DNA from: Micromonospora haikouensis
GTDB lineage: Bacteria > Actinomycetota > Actinomycetes > Mycobacteriales > Micromonosporaceae
Reading direction: 5' to 3'
Assembly: GCF_900091595.1 (NCBI RefSeq)
Contig: NZ_FMCW01000011.1
Coordinates: 124,001-188,000, forward strand
Length of the DNA stretch: 64,000 nt
Position numbers and translations under genes: made by a program. Below the pieces are notes generated by a model. It searched no databases. It was not told the DNA's origin and saw only the letters and a list, made by a program, of their open reading frames with translations. Positions 1-10,800 of the stretch are shown piece by piece; position 1 is the stretch's first letter, and every line of letters starts with the position of its first letter.

Positions 1-2383
1 TGTTGCGCTCGACCGAGCCACCGGCCGAGAAGGAGTACGCCGGCTTCGCCACGTCGGTGGCGGCCACCACGACGGTGGAGACCTCGAAGTCGACCACCGA
101 GGTGGCCGGATCGTCGATCACCAGGAGCGCGCCGTGCGCCCCGGCGGTCTTCGGCTTGGCCTTCACGGGAATGGTGAGGGTCTTGTTCAGCGGCAGCCAC
201 ACCTGCTTCTGCGCGCTGAAGGTGCCGTCGTTGCCGCGCAGCGTCACGGTGTGCAGCAGGCTCTTGTTCGGGCCGCTGGTGCGGGTGACCTTCACCTCGT
301 ACGTCTTGGACTTCTTCAGCGGCTGCCCGCCCTGCGCCACGGCGCAGCGGTTGTAGACGCCGGTGCCCCGGTGCGGGTTCGGCACGAAGGTGCCGGTGGC
401 CTTGTCGTACCGGGTCAGGTTCGCCGACAGCTCGGTGCAGACGGGCGCGTCGGAGACGTACGACCGGGTCTGCACGCCCTTGGCCAGCAGCGCCCACGCG
501 CCCGGCACGTCGAACATGCCGTAGCCCTGCGCGTACGTCGCGACGCCCGCGATGGGCTTGGCCGAGGTGTAGACGGCCCGGCGCAGCGCGGCCGGGGTGA
601 CCCCCTTGTCGGTCGCCTTGGCGGCCGACAGCAGCAGCGCGGCGGCACCGGCGGCCTGCGGGGACGCCATCGAGGTGCCGTTGAGCATCTGGTAGCCCGG
701 CGGCAGCGGGTAGCCGGCCTCGGGGACGGGGTTGCCGGCCTGCCAGGTCGGCGCGGTGGAGATCGCCGAGCCGGGGGCCGCGATGTTCGGCTTGAAGCCG
801 CCGTCCTCACGCGGGCCGCGCGAGGAGAAGTTGAACAGGGCGTTGCCCTTGGCCACGACCGAGCCGTAGTTGGCCAGCCAGGTGTCCTTGCTGATGCTCG
901 CCGCGACGCTGACCACGTTGTCGGCCACCGACGGGTCGCCGACGGTGTTCAGCCCGGGGCCGGAGTTGCCGGCCGAGATGAACAGCTGCACGCCGTACGT
1001 GTTGATCAGCTCGTTGTAGAGCTGGGAGCGGGCGTTCGAGCCGTCGTTGAGCGCCGGCAGGCCGCCGATCGACATGTTGACCACGTCGACCCTGCGGTTG
1101 ATCACCAGGTCGGCCATGCCGGTGGTGAGCGCCGCGGCGGTGCAGCCGCCGCCCCAGGAGCAGGCGCGGGCCGAGACCAGCTTCGCGCCGGGGGCCGCCC
1201 CGTCGAACGCGCTGTTGCCCAGCATGTCGTTGGCGGCGGTGATGCCGGCGACGTGCGTGCCGTGGGTCGACTCGACGATGCCGATGTTGACGTAGTCGAC
1301 CAGGCCGGGCCCGCCGACCGGCGTCGTGTCGACGTCCTCGCGGTATTCGACGACGAACGGGATCTGCTCGCGGACCGCGGTGGCCGGATTGTCCGTGCCG
1401 AAGCGCCCGACCTGGAAGTTCTCCTTGTACGGGCGCAGCACCGGGTCGTCGGTGAAGTCCCGGTTGCCGTTGGCGTCGACCCGGATGTCGTGGGTCGTGG
1501 CGTCGTAGAGGATGCCGAAGGTGTCGGTGGTGTCGCCGTCGCGGTTGACGTCGCCCTCCGGGTCGCTGCCCGCCGTGATCGACTCGCGGAAGAGGTTGAA
1601 CCGGTAGCTGCCGGCCGGGGCCGTCCACGTCGCGCCGCCCGCGGTGAAGCTCGGGCCGGCGACCTCGGTGATCATCGCGCGCCAGGTGGCGTCCTCCAGC
1701 GGGTCCGTGGCGGTCACCCAGTCCACGATCTTGCGCTCGCCGGTGGTGGTGGTCTGGAGCGCCGGGTGGTCGAGGTCCACACCGGAGTCCATGATGCCGA
1801 TGGTGACGCCGCGGCCGTCCCACGCCGGGTGCGCGGCCTTGAACGCCTCCGCCCCGGTCTCGTTGGTCGGCATGTACGGGTTCACCGCGCCGGTGTCGAC
1901 GCCCGGCCCGGCCAGGGTCTGGCCCTGCGCGGCGACCTTCGCGCCGGCCGGCGCGGCCTCCGGGGCCGGGTCGGGGAGCTGGATGGTCTCGTCGAGGTCG
2001 ACCGCGGCGACGCCGGGGAGCGTGGCGGCCTTGAGCACCTTGGCGGTGGGGACCTTCGCCAGGACGTAGCCGATGGAGTCGAAGCGCCGGCTCACCGTGC
2101 CGCCGAGCTGCCGCACCGCGTCCGCGACGTCCTTCGCCTCGCCCTTGTCGGTGGCGACGATCAGGGTGACGGTCTTGGCGTGCTTCGCCTCGGCCTCGCT
2201 CAGCAGCTTGGCGTCGTGTGCGCCCAGCGTCTCCACGGCGGTGGCCTGCGGAGCCTCCGTGTCGGTGGCGGGGGCGGCGCTCGCGGTTGCGGCGCCGCCG
2301 ACGCCGGTCATGGCGCCGGCGGCCACGACCGACGCGAAGAGCCCGGCGGAGGTGCGCCGGCTCAGGTTTCGGGGTCTGCTCAC
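1..2383 (-). CDS. Secreted S8 (subtilisin-like) serine peptidase, C-terminus beyond window
   Basis: The visible part has 794 codons. It starts at GTG 2383 behind a GGAGG ribosome site, with a signal peptide (RRTSAGLFASVVAAGAMTG) followed by an inhibitor-I9-like propeptide around residues 60-130. The catalytic triad is readable: Asp in IMDSGVDLDHPAL, His in STHGTHVAGI and Ser in GTSMASPQAAG, with the oxyanion Asn in SAGNSGPG. About 120 residues separate the Asp and His blocks, more than in subtilisin, as in large actinobacterial subtilases. A beta-rich C-terminal region follows the catalytic domain and runs off the left edge. It is presumably exported and self-processed; its substrate cannot be told from sequence. 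Confidence 0.93.
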   Translation of the reverse strand, partial: MSRPRNLSRRTSAGLFASVVAAGAMTGVGGAATASAAPATDTEAPQATAVETLGAHDAKLLSEAEAKHAKTVTLIVATDKGEAKDVADAVRQLGGTVSRRFDSIGYVLAKVPTAKVLKAATLPGVAAVDLDETIQLPDPAPEAAPAGAKVAAQGQTLAGPGVDTGAVNPYMPTNETGAEAFKAAHPAWDGRGVTIGIMDSGVDLDHPALQTTTTGERKIVDWVTATDPLEDATWRAMITEVAGPSFTAGGATWTAPAGSYRFNLFRESITAGSDPEGDVNRDGDTTDTFGILYDATTHDIRVDANGNRDFTDDPVLRPYKENFQVGRFGTDNPATAVREQIPFVVEYREDVDTTPVGGPGLVDYVNIGIVESTHGTHVAGITAANDMLGNSAFDGAAPGAKLVSARACSWGGGCTAAALTTGMADLVINRRVDVVNMSIGGLPALNDGSNARSQLYNELINTYGVQLFISAGNSGPGLNTVGDPSVADNVVSVAASISKDTWLANYGSVVAKGNALFNFSSRGPREDGGFKPNIAAPGSAISTAPTWQAGNPVPEAGYPLPPGYQMLNGTSMASPQAAGAAALLLSAAKATDKGVTPAALRRAVYTSAKPIAGVATYAQGYGMFDVPGAWALLAKGVQTRSYVSDAPVCTELSANLTRYDKATGTFVPNPHRGTGVYNRCAVAQGGQPLKKSKTYEVKVTRTSGPNKSLLHTVTLRGNDGTFSAQKQVWLPLNKTLTIPVKAKPKTAGAHGALLVIDDPATSVVDFEVSTVVVAATDVAKPAYSFSAGGSVERN

Positions 2384-2405
2384 GTTCTCTTTTCCTCCAG
2401 AGAAC
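2384..2405 (-). promoter_or_regulatory. Hairpin with the peptidase Shine-Dalgarno in its loop
   Basis: GTTCTCT (2384-2390) and AGAGAAC (2399-2405) form a perfect 7-bp stem. The 8-nt loop (2391-2398) is the complement of the ribosome site GGAGGAAA, and the GTG start at 2383 abuts the stem. A role in translation control is inference. Confidence 0.5.
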
Positions 2406-2533
2406 AGGGCCCTGAAGTCACAGGGCGCGCGTGAGCGAAATCCTTTGTGCTGGCTGTGGCTGGTGTCACTACCGGCCGGTACGTTGTGACCACTTCGTGA
2501 CATGCATAGGCGCGCATTGTCACATGTGTGCTG
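2406..2533. other. Spacer upstream of the S8 peptidase
   Basis: No ORF is convincing here. TGTGAC/GTGACA/TGTCAC-type words recur at about 2485-2527 and could belong to the peptidase promoter, but no clear -35/-10 pair can be fixed by eye. Confidence 0.4.
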
Positions 2534-3745
2534 CTATCGAGGGCGGGTCGACGGGTCCACTGGGGACGGCCCGGTCAGGCGGTCGAGCCGCAGGTCAGAC
2601 CCATCGGCCTCGCCGAGCAACTCGGGGGCCTGCGGCTGCCGAGGTGCCACCTCCACCTGCGGCGGCGCGGCCAGCTCCCGGTCCGACACGCCCAGCTCGG
2701 CGAGCTTGCGGGCGCTGACCAGCACCCGCGCCTCCAGCGAGCCGACCGCCCTGTTGTACGCGGTCACCGCCCCGCCCAGCGACGCCCCCAGCTTGCCCAC
2801 GTGGTCGCCCAGCGTGGACAGCCGCCCGTACAGCTCGCGGGCCAGCGAGTGCACCGCCACCGCGTTGCGGGCCAGCGCCTCCTGCCGCCACGAGTACGCC
2901 ACCGTGCGCAGCAGCGCCACCAGGGTCGCCGGGGTGGCCAGCACCACGTTGCGGGCGAACGCGTGCTCCAGCAGCGTCGGGTCGCGCTGCAACGCCACGT
3001 CGAGGAACGGGTCGGCCGGCACGAACAGCACCACGAACTCCGGGGTCTGGTCGAACGCCGCCCAGTACGTCTTCGCCGCCAACGCGTCGACGTGCGCCCG
3101 CAGGTGCCGCGCGTGCGCGTCGAGGTGGGTGTCCCGCCCCCGCTCGTCGCGGGCCTCCATCGCCGTCAGGTACGCGTCGAAGGGCGCCTTCGCGTCCACC
3201 ACCACCGAGCGGCCACCGTGCAGCCGGACCACCAGGTCGGGGCGTACCCCCTGGTGGTCCGTCGCGGCGGTGACCTGCTCGTCGAAGTCGCAGTGCTCCA
3301 GCAGGCCGGCGGCCTCGACGATGCGGCGGAGCTGGTGCTCGCCCCAGCGCCCCCGCACCTGCGGCGCGCGCAGGGCCGCCACGAGCTGCTTGGTCTCGGT
3401 GCGCAGCTCGCCGGAGACCGCGCCCATCGCCCGCACCTGCTCGCGCAGCTCGGCGTACGCGTCGACCCGCGCGTGCTCCAGCTCGGCGACTCGGGACTCG
3501 TAGCGGCGCAGCGTCTCGTGCAGCGGCGCCACCGCCCGGGCCACCGCCTCCTGCGACTGCGCCGTCGCCTCGTAGCTCAGCGCCCGCATCGACTGCTCCA
3601 GCCGCCCCTCGCCCTCCCTGGTCGCGGTCAGGGTGGCCTCCAGCCGGGCGAGGTCGGCCGCCGACCGGGACCGGGCCGCGAACCAACCCAGCGCGCCGCC
3701 CGCGCCCAGACAGAGCACCACCACGGCCAGCGTCGAGAAGCTCAT
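2534..3745 (-). CDS. rmuC: DNA recombination protein RmuC
   Basis: This 403-aa protein starts at ATG 3745, or the adjacent GTG 3748. The frame is open further upstream, but that extension has no family character. Residues 1-25 form one membrane anchor (STLAVVVLCLGAGGALGWF). A long coiled coil follows (about 30-130), then the RmuC nuclease-like domain with the typical blocks RGRWGEHQLRRIVEAAG and DAKAPFDAYL. RmuC proteins limit inversions and rearrangements, probably by processing DNA ends. No ribosome site precedes the start. The gene is divergent from the membrane protein at 3800 with a 54-bp gap. Confidence 0.93.
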   Translation of the reverse strand: MSFSTLAVVVLCLGAGGALGWFAARSRSAADLARLEATLTATREGEGRLEQSMRALSYEATAQSQEAVARAVAPLHETLRRYESRVAELEHARVDAYAELREQVRAMGAVSGELRTETKQLVAALRAPQVRGRWGEHQLRRIVEAAGLLEHCDFDEQVTAATDHQGVRPDLVVRLHGGRSVVVDAKAPFDAYLTAMEARDERGRDTHLDAHARHLRAHVDALAAKTYWAAFDQTPEFVVLFVPADPFLDVALQRDPTLLEHAFARNVVLATPATLVALLRTVAYSWRQEALARNAVAVHSLARELYGRLSTLGDHVGKLGASLGGAVTAYNRAVGSLEARVLVSARKLAELGVSDRELAAPPQVEVAPRQPQAPELLGEADGSDLRLDRLTGPSPVDPSTRPR

Positions 3746-3799
3746 CACCAGAGCTTGCCAAACGCGTACGACGGGCGCGCCCCGGGTACTTTTCAAGGC

Positions 3800-4597
3800 A
3801 TGGAAATTCTGCTCGCGGTCATCCTCGTGGCGCTGCTCGTCGGCGGTTTCGTCTGGTGGCGCCGGGAGAGCGCGGCCCGTGAGGCGCGCAGCCTGGCCGA
3901 CGTGCGCGCCGACGCCCAGCGCTGGTACGAGCGCCTCGGCGGCCAGGTGATGAACCTGCACGGCGACTCCCCGGCCGTGCGGCAGGCCCTCGTCGACGCC
4001 GGTGAGCGGTACAACGCGGCGGGCAGCCAGCTGGAGCAGGCCCGCACCGTCCACCAGTACCGGCTGGCCCGGGAGACCGCCCTCGAAGGGCTGGCGTACG
4101 CCCGCGCGGCCCGTATCGCGCTCGGCATCGACCCCGGGCCCGAGCTGCCGCCGCTGGCCTCCGCCGAGGGCACCGGCCAGCTCACCCGCGAGCGCGAGGT
4201 CAACGTGCAGGGGCAGACGTTCCGGGCCGGCCCGCAGCCCGGCCAGGGCACGCCCTACTACTACCCCGGCGGCCGCTACCAGGGCCGCCCCGTGCCGGCC
4301 GGCTGGTACTCCACCCCGTGGTGGAAGACGGCGCTCGGCGCGGGCGCGGGCGTGCTCGGCGGCATGCTGATCGCCGACGCGCTGTTCTCCCCGGCGTTCG
4401 CCGACCCCGGGTACGAGGCCGGCTACCAGGAGGGCTTCGGCGACGGCGCGGACTTCGGGGGTGACTTCGGCGGCGGCGACTACGCCACCGCGGGCGACTT
4501 CGGCGGCGGGGACTACGGCACCGCCGGCGACTTCGGCGGTGGTGACTTCGGCGGCGGCGATTTCGGTGGCGGTGACTTCGGCGGCGGCGACTTCTGA
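3800..4597 (+). CDS. Single-pass membrane protein with Gly-Gly-Asp-Phe repeat tail
   Basis: The protein has 265 aa. Residues 2-19 are a membrane helix (ILLAVILVALLVGGFVWW). A helical, charged soluble region follows (about 20-130), then a Tyr/Gly/Pro-rich stretch, a second hydrophobic segment (ALGAGAGVLGGMLIADALF) and a low-complexity tail of more than ten GGDF/GGGD(F/Y) units. The tail is encoded by imperfect 9-18 bp repeats at 4455-4590 and likely varies in length. I do not recognise a functional family; the tail only resembles GGDEF by letters and has no cyclase fold. The start is the first ATG that places the helix at the N-terminus. Confidence 0.8.
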   Translation: MEILLAVILVALLVGGFVWWRRESAAREARSLADVRADAQRWYERLGGQVMNLHGDSPAVRQALVDAGERYNAAGSQLEQARTVHQYRLARETALEGLAYARAARIALGIDPGPELPPLASAEGTGQLTREREVNVQGQTFRAGPQPGQGTPYYYPGGRYQGRPVPAGWYSTPWWKTALGAGAGVLGGMLIADALFSPAFADPGYEAGYQEGFGDGADFGGDFGGGDYATAGDFGGGDYGTAGDFGGGDFGGGDFGGGDFGGGDF

Positions 4598-4645
4598 CGC
4601 CGCTCCCGAGGGCCCGCTTCCGAGGGCCCGCTCCCGAGGGGTCGG

Positions 4646-4663
4646 GCCCGCCTGCCGGCGGGC
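4646..4663. terminator. GC-rich hairpin downstream of the GGDF-tail gene
   Basis: GCCCGCC (4646-4652) and GGCGGGC (4657-4663) form a perfect 7-bp stem with a TGCC loop, 49 bp after the stop codon. No U-run follows on the + strand, so its strength as a terminator is uncertain. Confidence 0.5.
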
Positions 4664-4716
4664 GTTAAAAAGGGCCCCCTGCTATGCGGAATGCGTTAAC
4701 AGGGGGCCCTTCCTTG
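4664..4716 (-). repeat. Palindromic repeat family A, copy 1; probable ppc terminator
   Basis: Perfect 12-bp arms AAGGGCCCCCTG (4670-4681) and CAGGGGGCCCTT (4700-4711) enclose an 18-nt loop containing GCGTTAA. Read on the minus strand, the hairpin is followed by five T (4667-4671), so here it can act as an intrinsic terminator for ppc, whose stop codon is at 4721. Confidence 0.85.
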
Positions 4717-4720
4717 CACC

Positions 4721-7507
<2,787 letters not shown>

Positions 7508-7582
7508 AGGTGCGCTCCTTACGCCGGGGACGAAGGACAGCGCTGTCCGACTCCCTGGATCGTATCCGCGCCGCCCCCTTCG

Positions 7583-7638
7583 GAAGGAAGGGCCCCTTGT
7601 TATCGCTTTCTGTCTTACAGGGGGCCCCTGCTAACACC
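7583..7638. repeat. Palindromic repeat family A, copy 2
   Basis: GGAAGGGCCCC on the left and CAGGGGGCCCC on the right flank the conserved loop (TATCGCTTTCTGTCTTA). The element fills the spacer between ppc and the next minus-strand gene and ends 1 nt before that gene's stop codon at 7640. Confidence 0.85.
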
Positions 7639-7639
7639 T

Positions 7640-8692
7640 TCACCCGGCGGGGGGCGCATCGTCGCTGGTGGGAGGCGTGTCGGCCGGCTGGCGGGCGGCG
7701 GCGCGCCGGCCCCGGACCAGGGTGGCCGTGAGCAATCCCACGACGCCGACCGCCACCCACAGGGCGAGCCCGGCCAGCGGCCAGCCCATCGACCGGCGGT
7801 CGAAGTACACCGCCGACTTGATCAGGTCGGTGGTGAGCCCGGGCACGTTCCACCGGTGCATCCCGCGCAGCCAGGTGGGCAGGAACTCGGGGGCGTAGAT
7901 GCCGCCGGAGCCCGGGTTGCCGAGCACCACCAGCAGCAGGATGACGAGCCCGGTGCCGAGCAGCCCCAGCCAGCCCTGCACGGCGGAGGCGATCATGGCG
8001 GCGGCGAAGACGGCCAGCGCGCCGACCGCCGCCACCGCCGGCACGTCGTGGTGCCAGACGTCCAGCACTGGGCCGACGACGAGCGCGCCCGCCACGCCGA
8101 GCACCACCGCGTACGCCGCGAACGCGGCGATGCGCAGCCCGGCGCGGGCGAGGCTGCGGGGCGCGGTGCCGGTGCGCAGGCCCAGCGCGGTGGCGGCGAG
8201 GTAGCCGCCGAGGACGTACCCGACCGCGAGGTAGAACGGGACGAGACCGCGCGGGTCGCTCTGCTCCACCGGCACCTCGTCGGTGACCGTCAGCGGCAGG
8301 TCGCCCCGCCGGGCGGCCTCGGCGAACACCTGGTCGACCACCTCGGTGGCGGCCGGCGCGGCGGCGCTGGCGGTGGTGAGGAGCAGCCCGCCCTGCGGGG
8401 TGGAGGTGAGCACGCCGTACACCTCGCGGCCGGTGAGCCCGTCGTCGGCGGCGGCCGGGTCGTCGTACTCGACGGGCTCGATCTTGTCGGTCTCGCGGCG
8501 CACGGCGGCCATGACCGCCTGGGCGCGCTCGTCGCCGAGGACCACCCCGACCGGCAGGTCGCGCGGGGTCGGGTCGTGCAGCGCCCCCACGTAGGCGGCG
8601 ATGAACCCCGTCGCCAGGGCCAGGGTGCCGAGCAGCAGCGCGGCGGCGCGGGGCAGCCACGCGCGCACCGGGATGTCCGGCTCCTCGTCCAC
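7640..8692 (-). CDS. YhgE/Pip-like (DUF3533-type) membrane protein
   Basis: This 350-aa protein has one N-terminal membrane helix (residues 12-35), a ~140-aa extracytoplasmic domain with the family opening LPVGVVLGDER, and five to six C-terminal helices. The plan matches YhgE/Pip and DUF3533 proteins, which resemble ABC-2 permeases and are linked to envelope or export functions; the exact role is unknown. The GTG start at 8692 is preceded by TAGGCT (8699-8704) with a 6-nt gap, so the mRNA is probably leaderless. The C-terminus is a Pro/Ala-rich cytoplasmic tail. Confidence 0.8.
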   Translation of the reverse strand: MDEEPDIPVRAWLPRAAALLLGTLALATGFIAAYVGALHDPTPRDLPVGVVLGDERAQAVMAAVRRETDKIEPVEYDDPAAADDGLTGREVYGVLTSTPQGGLLLTTASAAAPAATEVVDQVFAEAARRGDLPLTVTDEVPVEQSDPRGLVPFYLAVGYVLGGYLAATALGLRTGTAPRSLARAGLRIAAFAAYAVVLGVAGALVVGPVLDVWHHDVPAVAAVGALAVFAAAMIASAVQGWLGLLGTGLVILLLVVLGNPGSGGIYAPEFLPTWLRGMHRWNVPGLTTDLIKSAVYFDRRSMGWPLAGLALWVAVGVVGLLTATLVRGRRAAARQPADTPPTSDDAPPAG

Positions 8693-8790
8693 ACGGCCAG
8701 CCTAGGGGCAAGATGCGCGGATTGCGGTGGTTCGCCGTCCCCGCCGTCGCGGAGGCGAAAAGCGGTGGTGGCGGCCGGTAGCGTCCGATC

Positions 8791-9830
8791 ATGGAGTCGC
8801 TGCGCTATCCGCCGAAGCCCCGGCCCGGCGACCGGGTCGCGGTCGTGTCGCCCTCCGCCGGGCTGCCGGCGGTCTTCCCCCACGTGTACGAGCTGGGCCT
8901 GCGCCGGCTGCGCGAGGAGTTCGGCCTGGAACCGGTCGAGTACCCGACCACCCGAGCACTGGGCGCGGACCCGCGCGACCGGGCCCGGGACGTCACCGCC
9001 GCCTTCGCCGACCCGACGGTCACCGCCGTGCTCGCCACGGTCGGCGGGACGACCTGATCACGGTCACCCCGCACCTGGACGACGCCGTGCTGCGGGCCAA
9101 CCCGAAGCCGTACTTCGGCTACTCGGACAACACCAACCTGCTCAACCACCTCCACCGGCTCGGGATCGTCGCGTACCACGGCGGGTCCGTGCTGGTGCAC
9201 CTCGGCCGGCCCGGCGCGCTGCACCCGGTGACCGCCGACTCGCTGCGCGCCGCCCTGTTCACCCCCGGCTGGTACGACCTCGCGCCGGCCCCCGAGTGGG
9301 GCGACCAGCCGAACGACTGGCGCGACCCGGCCACCCTCGCCGACGAGCCGCCCATGTTCCCCGGCGGCGGCTGGCACTGGCAGGGGCCGGCGCGGGTCGT
9401 GCGGGGCCGGACCTGGGGCGGCAACCTGGAGATCCTGCACTGGCTGTTGGCCGCCGACCGGGTCGGCCGGGTCGCCGACCACGCGGGCGAGGTGCTGATC
9501 GTCGAGACCTCGGAGGAGCTGCCGTCGGCCACCGAGGTGTACCGGATCCTGCGCAACCTGGGGGAGCGGGGGCTGCTCGCCGGCTTCCCGGCGGTGCTCG
9601 TCGGCCGGGCCAAGGCGTGGGACTTCGACCGCCCGCACACGCCTGAGGAGCGCCGGGCGTACGCCGACGCGCAGCGGGCGGCGGTGACCCGGGCGCTCGC
9701 CGAGTACGCCCCGGACGCGGTGGTCGTCTTCGACGTCGACCTCGGCCACACCGACCCGCAGCAGATCGTCCCGTACGGGGGCGAGGTCGTCGTCGACGCC
9801 GTCGAGCAGCGGATCAGCGTGCGCTACTGA
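8791..9830 (+). pseudogene. LD-carboxypeptidase (peptidase S66, MccF-like), frameshifted
   Basis: Two reading frames together give a full S66 protein of about 346 aa. Frame one (8791-9057) encodes the N-terminal half up to LATVGG. The second frame resumes with DDLITVTPHLD and runs to the stop at 9828-9830, carrying the nucleophile Ser in FGYSDNTNLL and the C-terminal Glu/His blocks (VLIVETSEE, VDLGHTDPQQ). The break lies in the G-run at 9046-9048: one extra G restores GGDDLI. The family cleaves L,D-peptide bonds in murein tetrapeptides or inactivates microcin C-type peptides. It is either a recent one-base deletion or a sequencing error. The 3' end overlaps the GntR gene by 7 bp. Confidence 0.88.
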
Positions 9831-10048
9831 CCGTCGCGCTCCCGCACGAAGACGCCCTCACCTTGCCGGCCCTCGATGAGTCCTTCGGCCTTCAGGATGA
9901 GCAGGGCGGTCCGGATCGAACCGTAGGAAACCGAGTACTGCTCGATCAGGCCCTGCGTGGTCGGAATCTGGTCGCCCGGCTTGAGGTGGCCGGTCCGGAT
10001 CTGCTCGCGGATCGCCGAGGCGACCTGCTCGTATTTGGGTGTGTTCAT
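9824..10048 (-). CDS. Short GntR-family transcriptional regulator (HTH domain only)
   Basis: The 74-aa protein is essentially one GntR winged helix: YEQVASAIREQIRTGHLKPG, then the recognition region STQ-like TTQGLIEQYSVSYGSIRTAL and the wing GEGVFVRE. It lacks any effector-binding domain, as in the short regulators common in actinomycete mobile or accessory cassettes. It is divergent from a small Cys-containing protein at 10255. A cluster of TGTCGA words lies in the shared upstream region and is a candidate autoregulatory site. Confidence 0.88.
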   Translation of the reverse strand: MNTPKYEQVASAIREQIRTGHLKPGDQIPTTQGLIEQYSVSYGSIRTALLILKAEGLIEGRQGEGVFVRERDGQ

Positions 10049-10088
10049 GGTGTCTCCCTGGCTCGCAAGGCCAAGTAGATCACCGAAA

Positions 10089-10150
10089 ATCGACAGCGTC
10101 TATAACGGCGACAGTGTCGACAATGTCGACGATCGCAGCTAGGCTGTCGA
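10089..10150. promoter_or_regulatory. TGTCGA-rich divergent promoter/operator of the GntR islet
   Basis: TCGACA or TGTCGA words recur at about 10090, 10115-10122 (palindrome TGTCGACA), 10124-10130 and 10145. A minus-strand -10 box TATAGA (10099-10104) for the GntR gene lies among them. A 13-bp direct repeat, CCCTGGCTCGCAA, occurs at 10056-10068 and 10157-10169 on either side. Binding by the GntR protein is inferred. Confidence 0.5.
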
Positions 10151-10254
10151 TGCTGGCCCTGGCTCGCAACCGGGTGGGCATGCTGACAAGAGCGGCCCGG
10201 GGTGGAGGTGGCACTCCACAGTCCCGGGCCTTGACCGGGAAAGGACCCCGGCCC

Positions 10255-10563
10255 ATGCGTAACCTACCGAACTCCGCCCATCCGTCCTGGTGTCTGCGCG
10301 GTCCCGACTGCGCCGTGTCGGGCGGCCTGCACCTGTCCGGCCTGGTCGACGCCGCGGTTCGTGGCGACGAGGTCCTTCAGGTGCGGCTCGGCCTGTGGCG
10401 GATAGACACCGGCCCCACGCCGCCGTCCGGTCTGCTGCTCGAACTCTCGGCCGCGGCGGACGTCGAGCGCTGGCCGATCGACCTGGCCCAGTCCCGGTCC
10501 CTGGTCGACCTGTCCGGCCGGCTGCTGGCCGGCCTCGACTCCGAGGCGACGCGGGCCGCCTGA
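10255..10563 (+). CDS. Small Cys-containing hypothetical protein (102 aa)
   Basis: The ATG at 10255 has AAAGGA 9 nt upstream. The N-terminus carries HPSWCLRGPDC followed by a His (GLHLS), a possible small metal-binding motif reminiscent of DUF6907-type actinobacterial proteins. A beta-strand-rich region follows (LQVRLGLWRID, LLLELSAAADVERW) and a C-terminal helix. I do not know its function. It is divergent from the GntR gene, an arrangement suggesting an accessory cassette. Confidence 0.7.
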   Translation: MRNLPNSAHPSWCLRGPDCAVSGGLHLSGLVDAAVRGDEVLQVRLGLWRIDTGPTPPSGLLLELSAAADVERWPIDLAQSRSLVDLSGRLLAGLDSEATRAA

Positions 10564-10600
10564 CCGGCGCCCTGCCAGCGGCGGCGTCGGGAACCACGTG

Positions 10601-10645
10601 AATCTTGGACGGTTCCGGTTCCCCGGGAGCCGTGAGTGTCCAAGG
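10601..10645. repeat. Palindromic repeat family B, degenerate copy 1
   Basis: CTTGGAC (10604-10610) and GTCCAAG (10638-10644) form the outer stem. The interior has GGTTCC and CCGGGAGCCGT, comparable to the GC-rich core of copies 2 and 3. It lies 40 bp after a stop codon and may terminate transcription. Confidence 0.55.
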
Positions 10646-10712
10646 TCTGCGTTGGCGACGCGCTGGTGCCAGATGGCGGCGTGGCGACGTCGCTGACGGG
10701 GAGAGATCGGGC

Positions 10713-10762
10713 AGATCTTGGAAGATTTCGGCCCCCGGAGGGGCCGTTTGGCACCAAGATCT
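10713..10762. repeat. Palindromic repeat family B, copy 2
   Basis: AGATCTTGG (10713-10721) pairs with CCAAGATCT (10754-10762). Inside are GGCCCCC and GGGGCC separated by a short loop. The same layout occurs at 17324-17383. This copy sits between convergent genes ending at 10563 and 10801. The rest of the 237-bp spacer shows no ORF. Confidence 0.7.
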
Positions 10763-10800
10763 CCCGGCCCACGTTCGGCGCTGCGCCCGGCGACGACGTC

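Noticed and set aside
4450..4597. GGDF tail as a diguanylate cyclase signature
   Set aside because: It is a simple Gly-Gly-Asp-Phe repeat without GGDEF fold or the neighbouring conserved residues.
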